64,000 nt of DNA from Tubiluchus corallicola. Lineage: Eukaryota; Priapulida; Priapulimorpha; Priapulimorphida; Tubiluchidae. Shown here one piece after another: positions 48,184 through 58,418 of the stretch. The stretch covers positions 1 to 64,000 of the forward strand of contig JAQGDQ010000301.1 in the NCBI GenBank assembly GCA_030141605.1. Direction: 5' to 3'. Every line of letters starts with the position of its first letter. Position 1 is the first letter of the stretch. Below the pieces are notes generated by a model. The model was not told the DNA's origin. It did no database searches and saw only the letters and a list, made by a program, of their open reading frames with translations. A program made the translations under genes and the position numbers.

Positions 48184-48415
48184 TGGCAGTACAGGTGTGC
48201 AGGAAAACTGGCACAGTTATCATCATCATAGCTGGAGTTTATCATTATTTACCCTCAAAGAGCAGAAACAGGTCAGATCTTGGTTACTGGGCCACCTGAC
48301 ATAGGCCAGTATAAAAAAGCTGGTTTTACACCTAAGTGCTGCCATTTTGCAGGTAAAACTGACAAATAAGTTTGATGGAAAGGGATCATTTAAATTAGTT
48401 TGCTCGCACACTTAG
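48184..48415 (+). repeat. Module D, copy 2
   Basis: Counterpart of 37605-37885 with the same ends (ACAGGTGTGCAGGAAAACTG and CATTTAAATTAGTTTGCTCG). Confidence 0.7.
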
Positions 48416-48639
48416 TAAAGTGTCAAACTAAAAATGTCAAACAAATCAAATAATTCTAATGCTGATGCCTGCACACATGGCATCAAACCTCAGTTTAACA
48501 ATTATTCAGCAAGTGGTGGCGTTAGTCAATTAGAAAATTATTGTGCTAATACCTCGCTACACTCTTTCATGCTCTTTTAGTGTTTGAGATTTAAAAATGA
48601 AAAATTAAAAAAAGAAAAAGCCATATGTTTTAGTTGTCC

Positions 48640-48705
48640 AGCCTACAGCTCCGGCGACGGTACCATTCTCGATGATCTAGCCGTCAAATGAAAGGTCTCC
48701 ACGCA
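48640..48705 (-). repeat. Y element, inverted fragment
   Basis: GCCTACAGCTCCGGCGACGG and TACCATT, then TCAAATGAAAGGTCTCC: the reverse complement of the 3' end of the Y copies at 51140-51210 and 52710-52800. There is no (TA)n run at its left edge. Confidence 0.7.
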
Positions 48706-49160
48706 TAGGTACACACCTGTTGGTGTATTTTCCAATTGAGACAATCCAAAGTCATGCCATATTACAGATTATAGCCCATATCTGATAAATAAATTGCAGG
48801 TTTTGACATCAGCTGACTTTTGATTGAGCCTTTAGATGACAGTTGGAAATTCCAGCTGAACCAAAATAGGAGAGTAACACTGTAACATTGCTGTGCCATC
48901 GAACGTACTCGTCGTTGAAGTGCCACATATGCATTAGAGAATTTCCATTTCATATGAACCCATGTTTGATCATGTGATAGAACACAATTGTGCAGTTACA
49001 ATTTTGTTTTTGTTGTGCGATTTTGTACTTTATAAAATAAACTAAAATGATTTCAGGATTATACTTTATAGAATAACTTTATTCCAGGATTATCACACCA
49101 TCTTGTTAATATTGGTTTTGGGCGCATCCACAGTAAGGTTTTGTTTCATATATTCTTAAT
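48706..49160. other. No gene recognised
   Basis: AT-rich filler. The GACAATCCAAAGTCATG stretch near 48735 recurs near 40465, so part of it is again module sequence. Confidence 0.4.
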
Positions 49161-49301
49161 TAAGTTTAACCTAGGTATAAAGCCACACTGTACCAACTGC
49201 ATGGCAGCTTGCATTGTACAATTTTTTTAACATTATGTTAACATTTTTCTCCAATTTTTGTGGTGCACAAAAGTCACTAAAGTAAAAATTTGTTGAGTCA
49301 T
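49161..49301 (+). repeat. Module A, copy 4 (diverged)
   Basis: GTACCAACTGCATG, GCATTGTACAATTTTTTTAA, GTGCACAAAAGTCACTAAAG and TTGAGTCATTTT. It runs directly into module B. Confidence 0.65.
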
Positions 49302-49524
49302 TTTGGAGTATCCGCTATTTCTAGACATGCCTGCGTTGTCAATCACTCTTACCTATAAGCTCTCATGTGCGACGTTGCTTCCATACACGCATCGCTACAC
49401 TCACTGCCCTAGCGTGTATGCGAGTGCACCTGGTCTCTGCCACGCTCTACACAGACTCCCATGTTTTGGTAAAATATATTCTCCATCCATTTACACTAGC
49501 CAAAAATGAATGCGGAGAAATTTC
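49302..49524 (+). repeat. Module B, copy 8 (left end missing)
   Basis: GGAGTATCCGCTATTTCTAG, TGTCAATCACTCTTACC, GTGCACCTGGTCTCTGCC, AATGAATGCGGAGAAATTTC. Confidence 0.8.
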
Positions 49525-49804
49525 CGTTTTCATGCTAATGCTCGTTGTTTTGGTACGAAGGTATCACTGAAAACCCCACTGATGGGAAAAAAATTTGCAA
49601 ACATTTTCATAGAAACCTGAGCTGGTAGAACTGCCTTATACTCTGCTTCCATGTTTCTATGTACTGTAAAAAATAACATAATAGATGAAATTGTCGCAGC
49701 AGCCACCCATTCATTTAGCTGCAAGTATATGTAGTGCATTATTTCCTCCCTTCCTCCCTTGCTACTTATCAAGTAAACCTCTCAAATTTTCCATCATTGT
49801 CAAT

Positions 49805-50350
49805 TAGCGACAGAAGATCAAAAGCAGTTTCGTTTGAGAGCTGCAAATAAAGCTTTGTTATCAAAGTGCAGGTGTGTTCTATTATTTTTGTTGGAAGTTT
49901 ATTCTTGTCATAATAGAACACCCTGGGAAACATGTTTTGCTAAAATTGAAAGGAATGTGTTTTTAGATTTGAAAGCTTTTCAAACTGTTTGTATAGCAAA
50001 CATTGGGCTAAAAGCTTTTCTCGCGATAATAAAGGGTGAGACGGCTTAATAATAATTGCTGTTTGGATAAGATGGAGAAACTTTTAAGTGCTCAGCCACC
50101 TGAACAAAAGGCTCTTTACACGTGGAATTCTAAGATTCGAGTTCTGTTGTCGATTTTGAGCTGGAATAATTGCTGAGAGTGGTTCTGAAGCAAAGAAAAA
50201 TATTTTCCCACATTTTAACATCTTGTGTAAATTAACCACACCCGAACACCTGGGTATGATGCCAGGGAAAGAGTTAAGTAAGGAATATTGAATAAACCGA
50301 ACGCCCTATAACTGAGAAAGATTTTGGGACATTTTCGATTTTTAGTGAAA
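49805..50350 (+). repeat. Module F, copy 6
   Basis: Full copy, very close to copy 5: CGACAGAAGATCAAAAGCAG, GCAGGTGTGTTCTATTATTT, AATAAAGGGTGAGACGGCTT, CCGAACACCTGGGTATGATG. Confidence 0.9.
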
Positions 50351-50479
50351 AATTAAATTAGTCAAAATCAAGGCACGATAGTTAGAAATTACCTGGCTTT
50401 AAAGTATTTTTGATATCCTCTAGATTTTTATCCCCAAGCATAAATAATGCAAATTATGGGCCGCTGTGTTAGCTATGCA

Positions 50480-51216
50480 ATAATATAGTACTAGCAAAGG
50501 CCCCGCAAAATTTTGCGTATAAACGCACGTATAATCAATAATATGGGAACATCCTACCTAGTCCTCATTTATAACACAAAGCCCGTAACATCCTGCCTAC
50601 TGTTTGTCTGTTTATCTAATACAAAACCTGTAGCAGCGTTGACAATGGATGACGTCACAACAATGGCATTGCGTCAGCAGTTTCTTAAGCGAAAATTGTC
50701 GAAAATAGAACATCTAATTAACTCGCCAGTACTCCTCTCGGTGGACCTGCCCTAAAATATGCCTATACATCATCGTGTAGCCCTGTCCTACCTCTTTCTG
50801 ATGAGCCATATATCTCCTTCCGAGAGTCCCACCGGGCGACGCTAGAGCGTTTTTCCCGCAGGCTGTTTGGTCAAAATTTCGAAAAAATCGCGAGTTGGGT
50901 CCGGGAAAACGCTCGTTGCCGGGCGCCCTGGCCCTCTCGCGAATTCTAAATATGCCTACTACACCCACTGCTGAACGGGCTATGTATCCATACCCAGTAC
51001 CCCCCTCGGCCTCTTCCCGTTCTCTACATCTCAGCCGTATAACTTTTGCAAAAAACGGCCGAAAAATGGCCATTTTTGGAGGTTTTTCGCCCCCATTCCT
51101 CCCTGTGGGCCCAATTCGAAAAATAAACCATCAATGGCACGACACTAGATGGAGACCTTTTGTTTGATATATAGATCGCCGCAAATGGTGCCCTCGTCCG
51201 GGCTGTAGCCTCGAAT

Positions 51217-51262
<46 letters not shown>

Positions 51263-51288
51263 GATACCAAGAATATTAATATAAGAGA
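50480..51288 (+). repeat. Y element, copy 1 (GC-rich, (TA)n end)
   Basis: Left end CTAGCAAAGGCCCCGCAAAA. The CpG-containing interior includes GGATGACGTCAC, GAGCGTTTTTCCCGCAGGCT, TTTCGAAAAAATCGCGAGTT and AAAAACGGCCGAAAAATGGC. The right part is GATCGCCGCAAATGGTGCCC, then a (TA)n run (51219-51260) and TTAAGATACCAAGAATATTA. It aligns end to end with 52023-52848. No RT, transposase or TIR is visible. It is likely a non-autonomous element of unknown class. Confidence 0.85.
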
Positions 51289-52020
51289 CTAGCCAAACCC
51301 CACAAAAAGAATTTTGTGCACAAATCAACACACAACCCACACCACACCACTCCACCTCATCACACCACACTGCACCACACCATCCCACTCCACCTCATCG
51401 CACCACACTGCACCATACAATACCACCACACCATACCACCTACACACCACACCACCCACACCATACCACTCCACCACATCACACCACACCATACCACTGC
51501 ACCACCCACACACCACACCACACCACCCACACCATACGACTCCACCACATCACACCACACTGCACCACACCATACCACTGCAGCACACCGCACCACCCAC
51601 ACACCACACACACCACCCACACCATACGACTCCACCACATTACACCACACTGCACCACACCATACCACTGCACCACACCACACCGCACCACCCACACACC
51701 ACACCATAATACTCCACCACATCACACCGCACTGCACCACACCATAACACCACACTGCACTACAACACCCACCCACACGCCACGCCACCCACTCCATACC
51801 ACACTAACCACACGACACCCCACACACCCTATCACCCCACCACACCATCCATAGCACAACACACAAAGCACACCACCACCACACCACATCAAATCCACCA
51901 CCTCATGTGGTGATCATGATGATGATGATGGGGGCAACGATGACGACACCTATAGCACAAGCACCAACAGCATTACAACAAAACAATTCAAAACATTTTT
52001 CACAAAGTTGAAACTATGTG
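51283..52020 (+). repeat. CCACA-rich element H, copy 4 (longest)
   Basis: Left flank GACTAGCCAAACCCCACAAA, then about 500 bases made of CACCACACCATACCACT-type words with larger periodic units (CCATACGACTCCACCACATC occurs twice), and the right flank TGTGGTGATCATGATGATGA, CACCAACAGCATTACA. Long open frames on both strands (Thr/His/Pro or Val/Trp/Cys repeats) are products of the composition. It lies exactly between the two Y copies. Confidence 0.85.
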
Positions 52021-52022
52021 CT

Positions 52023-52848
52023 ATAATATAATAAATAGCAAAGGCCCCGCAAAAGATTTTGCATAAAAAACCACGTATAATCAATAATACGCGAACATCC
52101 TACCTAGTCCTCATGTATAACGCAAAGCCCTTAACATCATGCCTACTGTTTGTTTAACTAACTCAAAGCCTGTAGCTTTTACTGAATTAAAGCTATAAGG
52201 TTATAGACAGAGTACAATGGATGACGTCAGAACAATGGTTTTGCGTCAGCAGTTTTCTAAGCGAAAATTGCAAAAAATAGAACATCTAATTAACTCGTCA
52301 ATACTCCTCTCGGTGGACCTGCCCTAAAATATAGCCTACATCATCGTGTAGCCCCGTTCGTCCTCTTTCTGAGGAGCCATATATCTCCTTCCGAGAGTCC
52401 CACCAGGCGCCGCTAGAGCGTTTTTCCCGCAGGCTGTTTGGTCAAAATTTCGAAAAAATCGCGAGTTGGGTCCGGGAAAACGCCCGTTGCAGGACCCCGT
52501 GGCCCTCTCGGGAATTCTAAATAGGCCTATGACACCCAGCGCTGAACGGGCTATCTATCCATGCCCAGCACCACCCTCGGCCCGTTCCCGTTCTCTACAT
52601 CTCAGCCGTATAACTTTTGCAATTTTTTGCAAAAAACGGCCGAAAAATGGCCATTTTTGGGGGTTTTTCGCCTCCCCTTCCTCGCAGTGGGCCCAATTCG
52701 AAAAATAAACCATCAATGGCACGACACTAGATGGAGACCTTTCGTTTGATATATAGATCGCCGCAAATGGTGCCCTCGTCGGAGCTGTAGCCTCGAATCT
52801 TATATATAAATATATAAATTAAGATACCAAGAATATTAATATAAGAGA
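52023..52848 (+). repeat. Y element, copy 2 (GC-rich, (TA)n end)
   Basis: Same landmarks as copy 1 and the same terminal TTAAGATACCAAGAATATTA, but a much shorter TA run (about 52801-52818, interrupted). It has an extra CTGAATTAAAGCTATAAGGT block near 52180 that copy 1 lacks. By eye the copies agree at roughly nine of ten bases. Confidence 0.85.
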
Positions 52849-53026
52849 GATAGATAGATGATCAACTTGATGACTTACCCTACAAAATTTCAATAGTTTT
52901 TTGTGCATTATTGTAGTGTTCAGAGAATAACATATCCAAATAGGCCGAAATTTGAGTAATGGGCATACTCATGACGCCAAAAGAGATTTTGTCTACCAGA
53001 GTGCTGGTTACCAGAGTGTCTACCAT

Positions 53027-53283
53027 AATTGCTAGTTTCAGTATCACACAGAGACTGTGATAGCGTAATTGCTAGTTTCTGTATCACACCGAGACTGTGA
53101 TAGCATAATTGCTAGTTTCTGTATCACACCGAGACTACGATAGCGTAATTGCTATTTTCAGTATAGCACGGAGATTACGACAACATAATTGGTAGTTTCA
53201 GTATTACACCAAGATTAGATAGCGTAATTGCTAGTATCAGTATTACACTGAGACTACGATAACATAATTGCTAGTTTCAGTAT
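53027..53283 (+). repeat. 40-bp minisatellite, about 6.5 units
   Basis: Units start TAATTGCTAGTTTCAGTATC and continue ACACCGAGACTACGATAGCG with substitutions and one small deletion. They lie just before the first supported sulfotransferase exon. Confidence 0.9.
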
Positions 53284-53376
53284 CTCTGAATATATCTTTA
53301 AATGTTACAACATTTAAACCAAAGGCACCTTATCGGTTTTCAATAACCTAATTTAATTAATGTAAACATTTTACAG

Positions 53377-53493
53377 ATCCCGCTAAAGGCATGACAGGCT
53401 TTGAGAGATATCTAAATGTTTTTCAAAATGCTGCCAGGAAACTCGAAAAACACAGAATCAGACGAAATGACTCTTTTTCAAGAAAGATTACAG
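53377..53493 (+). CDS. Carbohydrate sulfotransferase 15-like gene, exon A
   Basis: A 117-base exon with acceptor ATTTTACAG and donor ACAG|GTATAG, open in only one frame. It reads PAKGMTGFERYLNVFQNAAR and then KLEKHRIRRNDSFSRKIT, leaving one base (G) for the next exon. The YLNVFQNAARKL part matches the YLDLFDLAA segment of CHST15, and KIT-G joined to DFTPSY of exon B matches its IIGEAS(A/V) turn. CHST15 (GalNAc4S-6ST) moves sulfate from PAPS to the 6-position of 4-sulfated GalNAc in chondroitin/dermatan chains in the Golgi. The 5' exons, which carry the PAPS 5'-phosphosulfate loop, were not found and must lie further upstream. Confidence 0.7.
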
Positions 53494-53725
53494 GTATAGT
53501 GATAGCAACTTTGTAAAATGCATTTCAATTAACATTTTTGAGATATATAACATTTACAATATTTATAGCAGATATTATAGCATTTATAAGACAACATGGA
53601 TAGCATTTATAGATAACATGTTTTTACTCAGCCTTTTAAATCTTCACGTTATGGAGTAATCTCTATATGTAATTTCGCTGCATCTGGATTTATGTTTGAG
53701 CTTAAAACTCCATTGATTGTATGTC

Positions 53726-53800
53726 ATTTCGCCAGTCTTCTTTTTTGCCAGTGTACTTTTTCGCCAGTCTTCTTTTGTGCCAGTCTTCTTTTTCGCCAGC
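53726..53800 (-). repeat. 16-bp minisatellite, left inverted block
   Basis: About four copies of TTTTTCGCCAGTCTTC/GTAC, the reverse complement of the units at 54541-54757. Confidence 0.85.
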
Positions 53801-54075
53801 CTCTCGGAAGCGTATCTAGGAAACTAAGCATGGTGAAGCAAAAATATTACCAGATTCTGAATGTTCACATTCTTGTCTATTCATCTCATGCTCATTTATC
53901 TATCATCTCACTTATTGCCATATTCTGGTTAAACTAAATATGATTTACAAATATGACGAAGTAGATCTGAATCGAATGATGTATAACATGCCGTTGTATA
54001 GCTTAAGGCTTTCGTTCATAGAGCATTTAAAGGAAAAAATGCAATTTTTGCAATTGGCATATACGTTAAGTTTAT
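53801..54075 (+). repeat. Diverged tandem pair, unit P1
   Basis: It shares with 54228-54480 the order GGAAACTAAGCAT.G..GA, ATTCTGAAT, TTCTGGTTAAACTAAA, AATGATGTATAACATGCC and TTTAAAGGAAAA. The reading around ATGATGTATAACATGCC gives MMYNMPLYSLRLSF, matching MMYDMPLQCLYLPF in P2. Confidence 0.6.
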
Positions 54076-54227
54076 TAAGCATGGTACATAGAGATCGCGC
54101 TTCTTGGTGGAGTAACTGCTTCTCAAAAATAGATGTATAGACAAAAATAGATATTCGGGTCATAACTCATGTGCGTCAAGCAGCTACAATACGAAATTGT
54201 AAGCTGAGATGAGTCTAGTTTTTGAGT

Positions 54228-54480
54228 TATTCTAAAAACGCGTGTCTCAGAAACTAAACATCACAGAACGAAAATAACAGAAAATTCTGAATTTAAATTT
54301 CCGACCGGACATCATTTTTATTGTCTTTTCCGGCTAAACGAAACTGGACTCGAGATTTTGAGGGCAGTGCATCAGATTCTTCATTTCAATGCGAACCAAT
54401 GATGTATGACATGCCTCTGCAGTGCTTATATCTTCCGTTTACAAAGCGCTTAAACGGAAAACCATGTGATTACCTAATAA
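54228..54480 (+). repeat. Diverged tandem pair, unit P2
   Basis: Second member of the pair (AGAAACTAAACATCACAGAA, TTCCGGCTAAACGAAA, CCAATGATGTATGACATGCC, GCTTAAACGGAAAA). The same frame stays open around the shared block in both units. A coding origin is possible but unproven. Confidence 0.6.
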
Positions 54481-54540
54481 TATATCAATATTTACCTATA
54501 AATATACGTAAGTTAAGTCTTCTTTGTTAATCATTATTAC

Positions 54541-54757
54541 ACCGTCGAAAAGATAGACCGGCGAAAAAGTGTACTGGCGAAAAAGTAGACTGATGAAAAA
54601 GTAGACTGGCGAAAAAGTAGACTGGTGAAATAGTAGACTGGCGAAAAAGTGTACTGGCGAAAAAGTGGACTGGCGAAAAAGTGGACTGGCAAAAAAGTGT
54701 ACTGGCGAAAAAGTGGACTGGCGAAAAAGTGGACTGGCAAAAAAGTAGGCGGCGATA
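54541..54757 (+). repeat. 16-bp minisatellite, right block, about 13 units
   Basis: The unit is ACTGGCGAAAAAGTGG with G/A variation in the last bases. Because 16 is not a multiple of three, all minus-strand frames are open and repeat every 16 residues (FFASPLFRQ-like); these are not genes. It is oriented opposite to the block at 53726-53800. Confidence 0.95.
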
Positions 54758-54774
54758 GTAGATAGTCGTCTCAC

Positions 54775-54850
54775 TGAAGTTTTTTTCGAATCGGGCCCAC
54801 AATGAGGAACAAGGAGGCGAAAAAACTTCAAAATTTTGTCTGTTTTCGGC
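54775..54850 (-). repeat. Y element, inverted fragment
   Basis: TTTTTCGAATCGGGCCCACA, GGAGGCGAAAAAAC and TGTTTTCGGCATT are the reverse complement of the AACGGCCGAAAAATGG to GGGCCCAATTCGAAAAA part of the Y copies. Confidence 0.65.
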
Positions 54851-55280
54851 ATTGCATTAATGATCCATGCCTATAGCGGTTGGCTAGCTCGTTCAGCGTT
54901 GGATGTAGTAGTTGGCATACTTAATATTCTCAGGAGGGCCACCGTTTCTTACAACCTGATATTCCCTGACATTGCCTAGAAGAACATAGAGATTGAGAAT
55001 GATCAGATGACATATCAACATTGTTTCACGAATTATGTTAAAGGTAGAATTTGATCAGACCAGTGGTAATTGCAGTTCACAAAAACCAGTTCAGAATTCC
55101 AAATGTCAACTCTTCTAAAAAGTAAGCTACCATCAAAAAACCAATTGTCTTCCAATCACAAATGGTTTGTGGCAAACATTAAGCAACCTGGGACAGATAT
55201 ATAACTAACATCATAGCAGTGTGTGACATTGTTCAATAATGCTGCTTCAGCCAATTAAACAGTCTATATTCTCTCTTTAG
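54851..55280. other. Intron/intergenic, no feature recognised
   Basis: Mixed composition between the Y fragment and the orphan exon; no exon could be supported. Confidence 0.4.
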
Positions 55281-55425
55281 CTGTAATACACTTGGTTTCA
55301 AATTTCCAAAGAACGAGTTATCAAAATATCTCGAATCCTGTAGTGAAGGGACATGTAGCAACCCTTTGTTAACGTATCATGTTCTTGAATTTCGCCCACG
55401 CATAGACAGGGAAAGATTAATCCAA
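55281..55425 (+). CDS. Orphan exon-like segment inside the sulfotransferase intron
   Basis: A pyrimidine-rich acceptor (TATTCTCTCTTTAG) and a CCAA|GTAAGC donor enclose 145 bases that are open in one frame only: CNTLGFKFPKNELSKYLESC, then SEGTCSNPLLTYHVLEFRPR and IDRERLIQ. The protein-like composition and paired signals argue for a real exon. It needs two bases from the previous exon and ends in phase 0, so it cannot lie between exons A and B, which join each other in phase. A possible follow-on exon starts after CCTTGCAG at 55862 and stops at 55915 in the same frame. No family is recognised. It may be part of another gene, an alternative exon or a chance frame. Confidence 0.4.
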
Positions 55426-55980
55426 GTAAGCAATCTCTAGCAGAATATCAAAAATTTCTGTCAAAAGAAGATGTTCCTCCTCAGTGATATTTACCCCTAA
55501 TGGAATGTTCTGCATTATCAGTTTGAAGATCGCAATGCTAACCTCTAGCAGACTTTTAGTTTACAAAATAAAAACAATATGAAAAAAATGTAAGATTCAA
55601 CGACGCTGTTTACTGCCTTTCTCCTGTAGACCAAGAAACAATGTTGTAACGGAATTATCCATATTTGGCAAATAGATGTAACTACAGCAAATTGGAATTT
55701 TTTGCCAAACGGTTTCGAAGAAACTGTTCATTGTCAAAGCATATAAAACAAAGAAATTTACTGGAATTTAGAAACAACACTGAAATACAATTCAGTAGTT
55801 AGATAGCTAAAAGATATACAATATGACATTGAATAGAATAATTTAACAATTTACCTTGCAGATTACTCTCTCGATTGGTACGAAACTATGCTACACTCAC
55901 AAACAAACAAACTAATGTCTTAATAGTAACAAAACTGTCAATATTAGGGAGCTGCCATTTTTTGCTGAATTCCACAAAAC
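55426..55980. other. No further feature supported
   Basis: Apart from the possible short terminal exon at 55862-55915 mentioned with the preceding exon, nothing was recognised. Confidence 0.35.
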
Positions 55981-55982
55981 AC

Positions 55983-56108
55983 AATAGACCGTAGTAGTGG
56001 CAAACCGTTTGGTGAACCGCAATAGTGGGGAACCGTAGCTGTGGCATACCATAACAGTGGCAAACTGTAACAGTTGTGAACCTTAGTAATGGTGAACTGT
56101 GATGTGGG
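55983..56108 (+). repeat. Degenerate ~18-bp minisatellite
   Basis: Variants of ACCGTAGTAGTGGCAAA recur about seven times (CGTAGTAGTGGCAAACCG, CAATAGTGGGGAACCG, TAACAGTGGCAAACTG). A weaker relative with GGTAC..G.A..TTTGT words follows at 56560-56700. Confidence 0.75.
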
Positions 56109-56555
56109 CGAATACCCACATGGATGAATACCAAACAAAAAAGTGGTTTATTAACAATTAATAGCTATTAGATCTACTAATCACAATCATTAAACGGATG
56201 ATTAATTAAATTAAATGATAACTGGCTCAGCTTCTCCAACGTATTTATTAAATCCTATGGGATGTCTCTGATAACCCTCGTAATGAGAAATATGAGAAAT
56301 AATAACCCAGTAAATTTGAACTCTAGTTGTTTGGTCTACAAGCTACTGCAAGCTACATGCTGTTTGGTCTAATTTATTCCGAGCCAGGAGGTTACTCTTA
56401 ATTGAATTAAAGTCAGTTAAAAATTATTATCAAAAGTCCATAAGCAAATATGAGAGGTTGGTATCTGGTCAAATGAGTGACCGCGTAAAAAACAATGGAG
56501 GTTCCTATTTCTTTGCTGAATACAAAAGAAGATGTCATGGTGAGGAGTAGGTGTG
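56109..56555. other. No feature recognised
   Basis: AT-rich intronic or intergenic sequence. Confidence 0.35.
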
Positions 56556-56800
56556 GTACTAGAAACTTTGTTATTGGTAAGTTTGTTAAAGGTAATTTTG
56601 GTACGAGAAGATTTTTGTGCTGGGTTCAAGTAAATGTGGTACAAGGTAAAAATGGTACGGGACAAGTTTGGTACTAAGAAAGTTTGTTACTACGAAAATT
56701 CGTTTTTATTTGTTTTTGTTCGCTTCCTCTTTGTTTGTTTGTCTGTTGTTTGTTATTTGTCATTGTTGTTGTTTGACTGTTTTTTGCTCGCTATTTTGTT

Positions 56801-57312
56801 GTGATTACTACCATCCCCACCACAACCACCATCATCACTACAATCATCATCATCACCATTGTTGTCATGTCACCATTGTTACTTTTGTTGTTGTTGTCGC
56901 TGTTGCTGCTGCAGCTGCTGTTATTCCTGTTGTTTGCTAGTTTCTTGCATGCTGATTTTGTGGTCTTCATTATTGTCATCACCATCATTGTCATTGTTAT
57001 TGTAACATTCATCATTTTGATGCTGTTGCAGTTGTTGTTGTTGCTGTTGTGATCGTTGTTGTAGTCTTAGTCATTCGTGTTGCGGATGTTCATGTTGTTA
57101 GTAATGATGGTCACCAGTGTTATGGTAGCTGCTGATGTGCCACTAAGTAACGATAGACTATTACTGACTATGTTTTCGTCATCGTTATCATCATTATCAC
57201 AACCATCATCACTATCATAATCATCAATATCGTCAGCACCACCACCACCACCACCATCATCATCATCATCGCCACCCTCATCAGCACCATCATCATCATT
57301 ATTGTCATTGTC
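56801..57312 (+). repeat. Trinucleotide low-complexity region (ATC/TTG/CCA)
   Basis: Mixed ATC, CAC and TTG triplet runs with the two strands' compositions alternating. The densest part is the CCACCACCACCACCATCATC run near 57240. Open frames here are compositional. Confidence 0.9.
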
Positions 57313-58418
57313 GATATCAACAGAGAATCATTAAATCATGAAAACCAAACTATGCTTATGTGTAACTGCAATACTCATAGTGACACTTATTTATATGAAG
57401 GTGCTCTAAGAACACGGTCGAGATTGGGGAAGAAACAAAGGGATTAGAACAATGATGCCCACATTCTTGCTCACAGCAATGTGTTTTCTCTCGTTATTGT
57501 GTTAGTTAACAACAGCGTTTTAGTTATTTACAAAAATTCTACTTATGATAATATATGTTGGTGAAGGACCAATGGTACATCGTATGTAAGTTTTATAAGT
57601 AAATTAATTTAATTAAATTTATGAATTCTATCTGTAAATTTATGGAAGCAGTTTGACCAACAGGTTATCTTTTTGTTACTTATTAAGCTTCCATTTATCA
57701 TTTTATTTCTTACTTGTTAATGTTCTCTTTATTATTATTCCCTTTAGAATGAACGACTTGATATTATGATATAAATGATAAACTGAAGGCGTTTCTGTCC
57801 ATAACATTACGTTTTTTTCCTGTGATGTCTTCGGCGTCACTTCTCTGTTCTTGTATCAGTTCAAATAAAGAAAGGTTTTTCCTGAAAAAAACAAATGGGA
57901 GAAAGCTTTTCGGAACAAGTAATAACAAAATAAGAAAATAATATTACAACAGCACTCGAAGTACGGTTTAAAAGTGACTGTTTGCGGTCTTGGTTTCAGC
58001 AGTTTGTAGCATATCAAGTCAAAGACAGACTAGTACAGGTATGCACATGATTTGTTGACCACAAGTGTCCCGCGTGGAGTAACGACAAGTTCCGATTTCA
58101 TTAAATAAACACGCAGCTCACAGACAATCAATCATTGCGAATTTAATGTACCGGGTGTGCAATATTATGATGTTGAAGAAGCGAAATTATTGAATATCAA
58201 ATTTCATTGACTTCTAGTTTATATCGTTTGCAGAAACACTGCAGCGACAGCAAAATTGTCCACTGCAACTGTTTGCATCACGTTCCTAGATAACGTATTT
58301 ATTTGTTTTAAAATTTTTTACAAAAGATATAAAACGTATATTTAAATATGTGGCTAATAGATTGTATTTTTCTTTGTAGTTTTTCATATCTTGCATCTTT
58401 TTTGTTTTTTACACCAAG
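57313..58418. other. Intron of the sulfotransferase-like gene, nothing recognised
   Basis: AT-rich. It ends in the pyrimidine-rich tract TTTTTTGTTTTTTACACCAAG that serves exon B (the tract is interrupted only by single purines). Confidence 0.5.

Larger units (their letters stand above)
29490..50350 (+). repeat. Patchwork of recurring modules A-F: probable decayed long-period tandem array
   Basis: Six non-coding modules recur through this 21 kb, nearly all on the same strand, and their neighbours repeat: A then B (38.2, 45.9, 49.2 kb), E then F (30.4, 42.2 kb), B then E-end then F (44.4-45.5 and 49.3-50.4 kb), C then B (34.4, 39.8 kb). Independent scattered insertions would not keep this order, so I infer duplication of a composite unit of several kb, followed by indels and later insertions (LINE, H and Y elements). 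Individual copies are listed separately. Confidence 0.6.

Noticed and set aside
50800-50835. Hammerhead-like CTGATGAG in the Y element
   Set aside because: The GAAA half of the catalytic core and suitable stems are missing, and the second copy has CTGAGGAG.
51314-51797. Open frames of up to 145 codons on both strands
   Set aside because: Caused by the CCACA-rich core of element H, open in several frames at once.
54496-54852. 118-codon minus-strand frame with FFASPLFRQ repeats
   Set aside because: All three frames are open because the 16-bp unit lacks stops; no start context or unique sequence.
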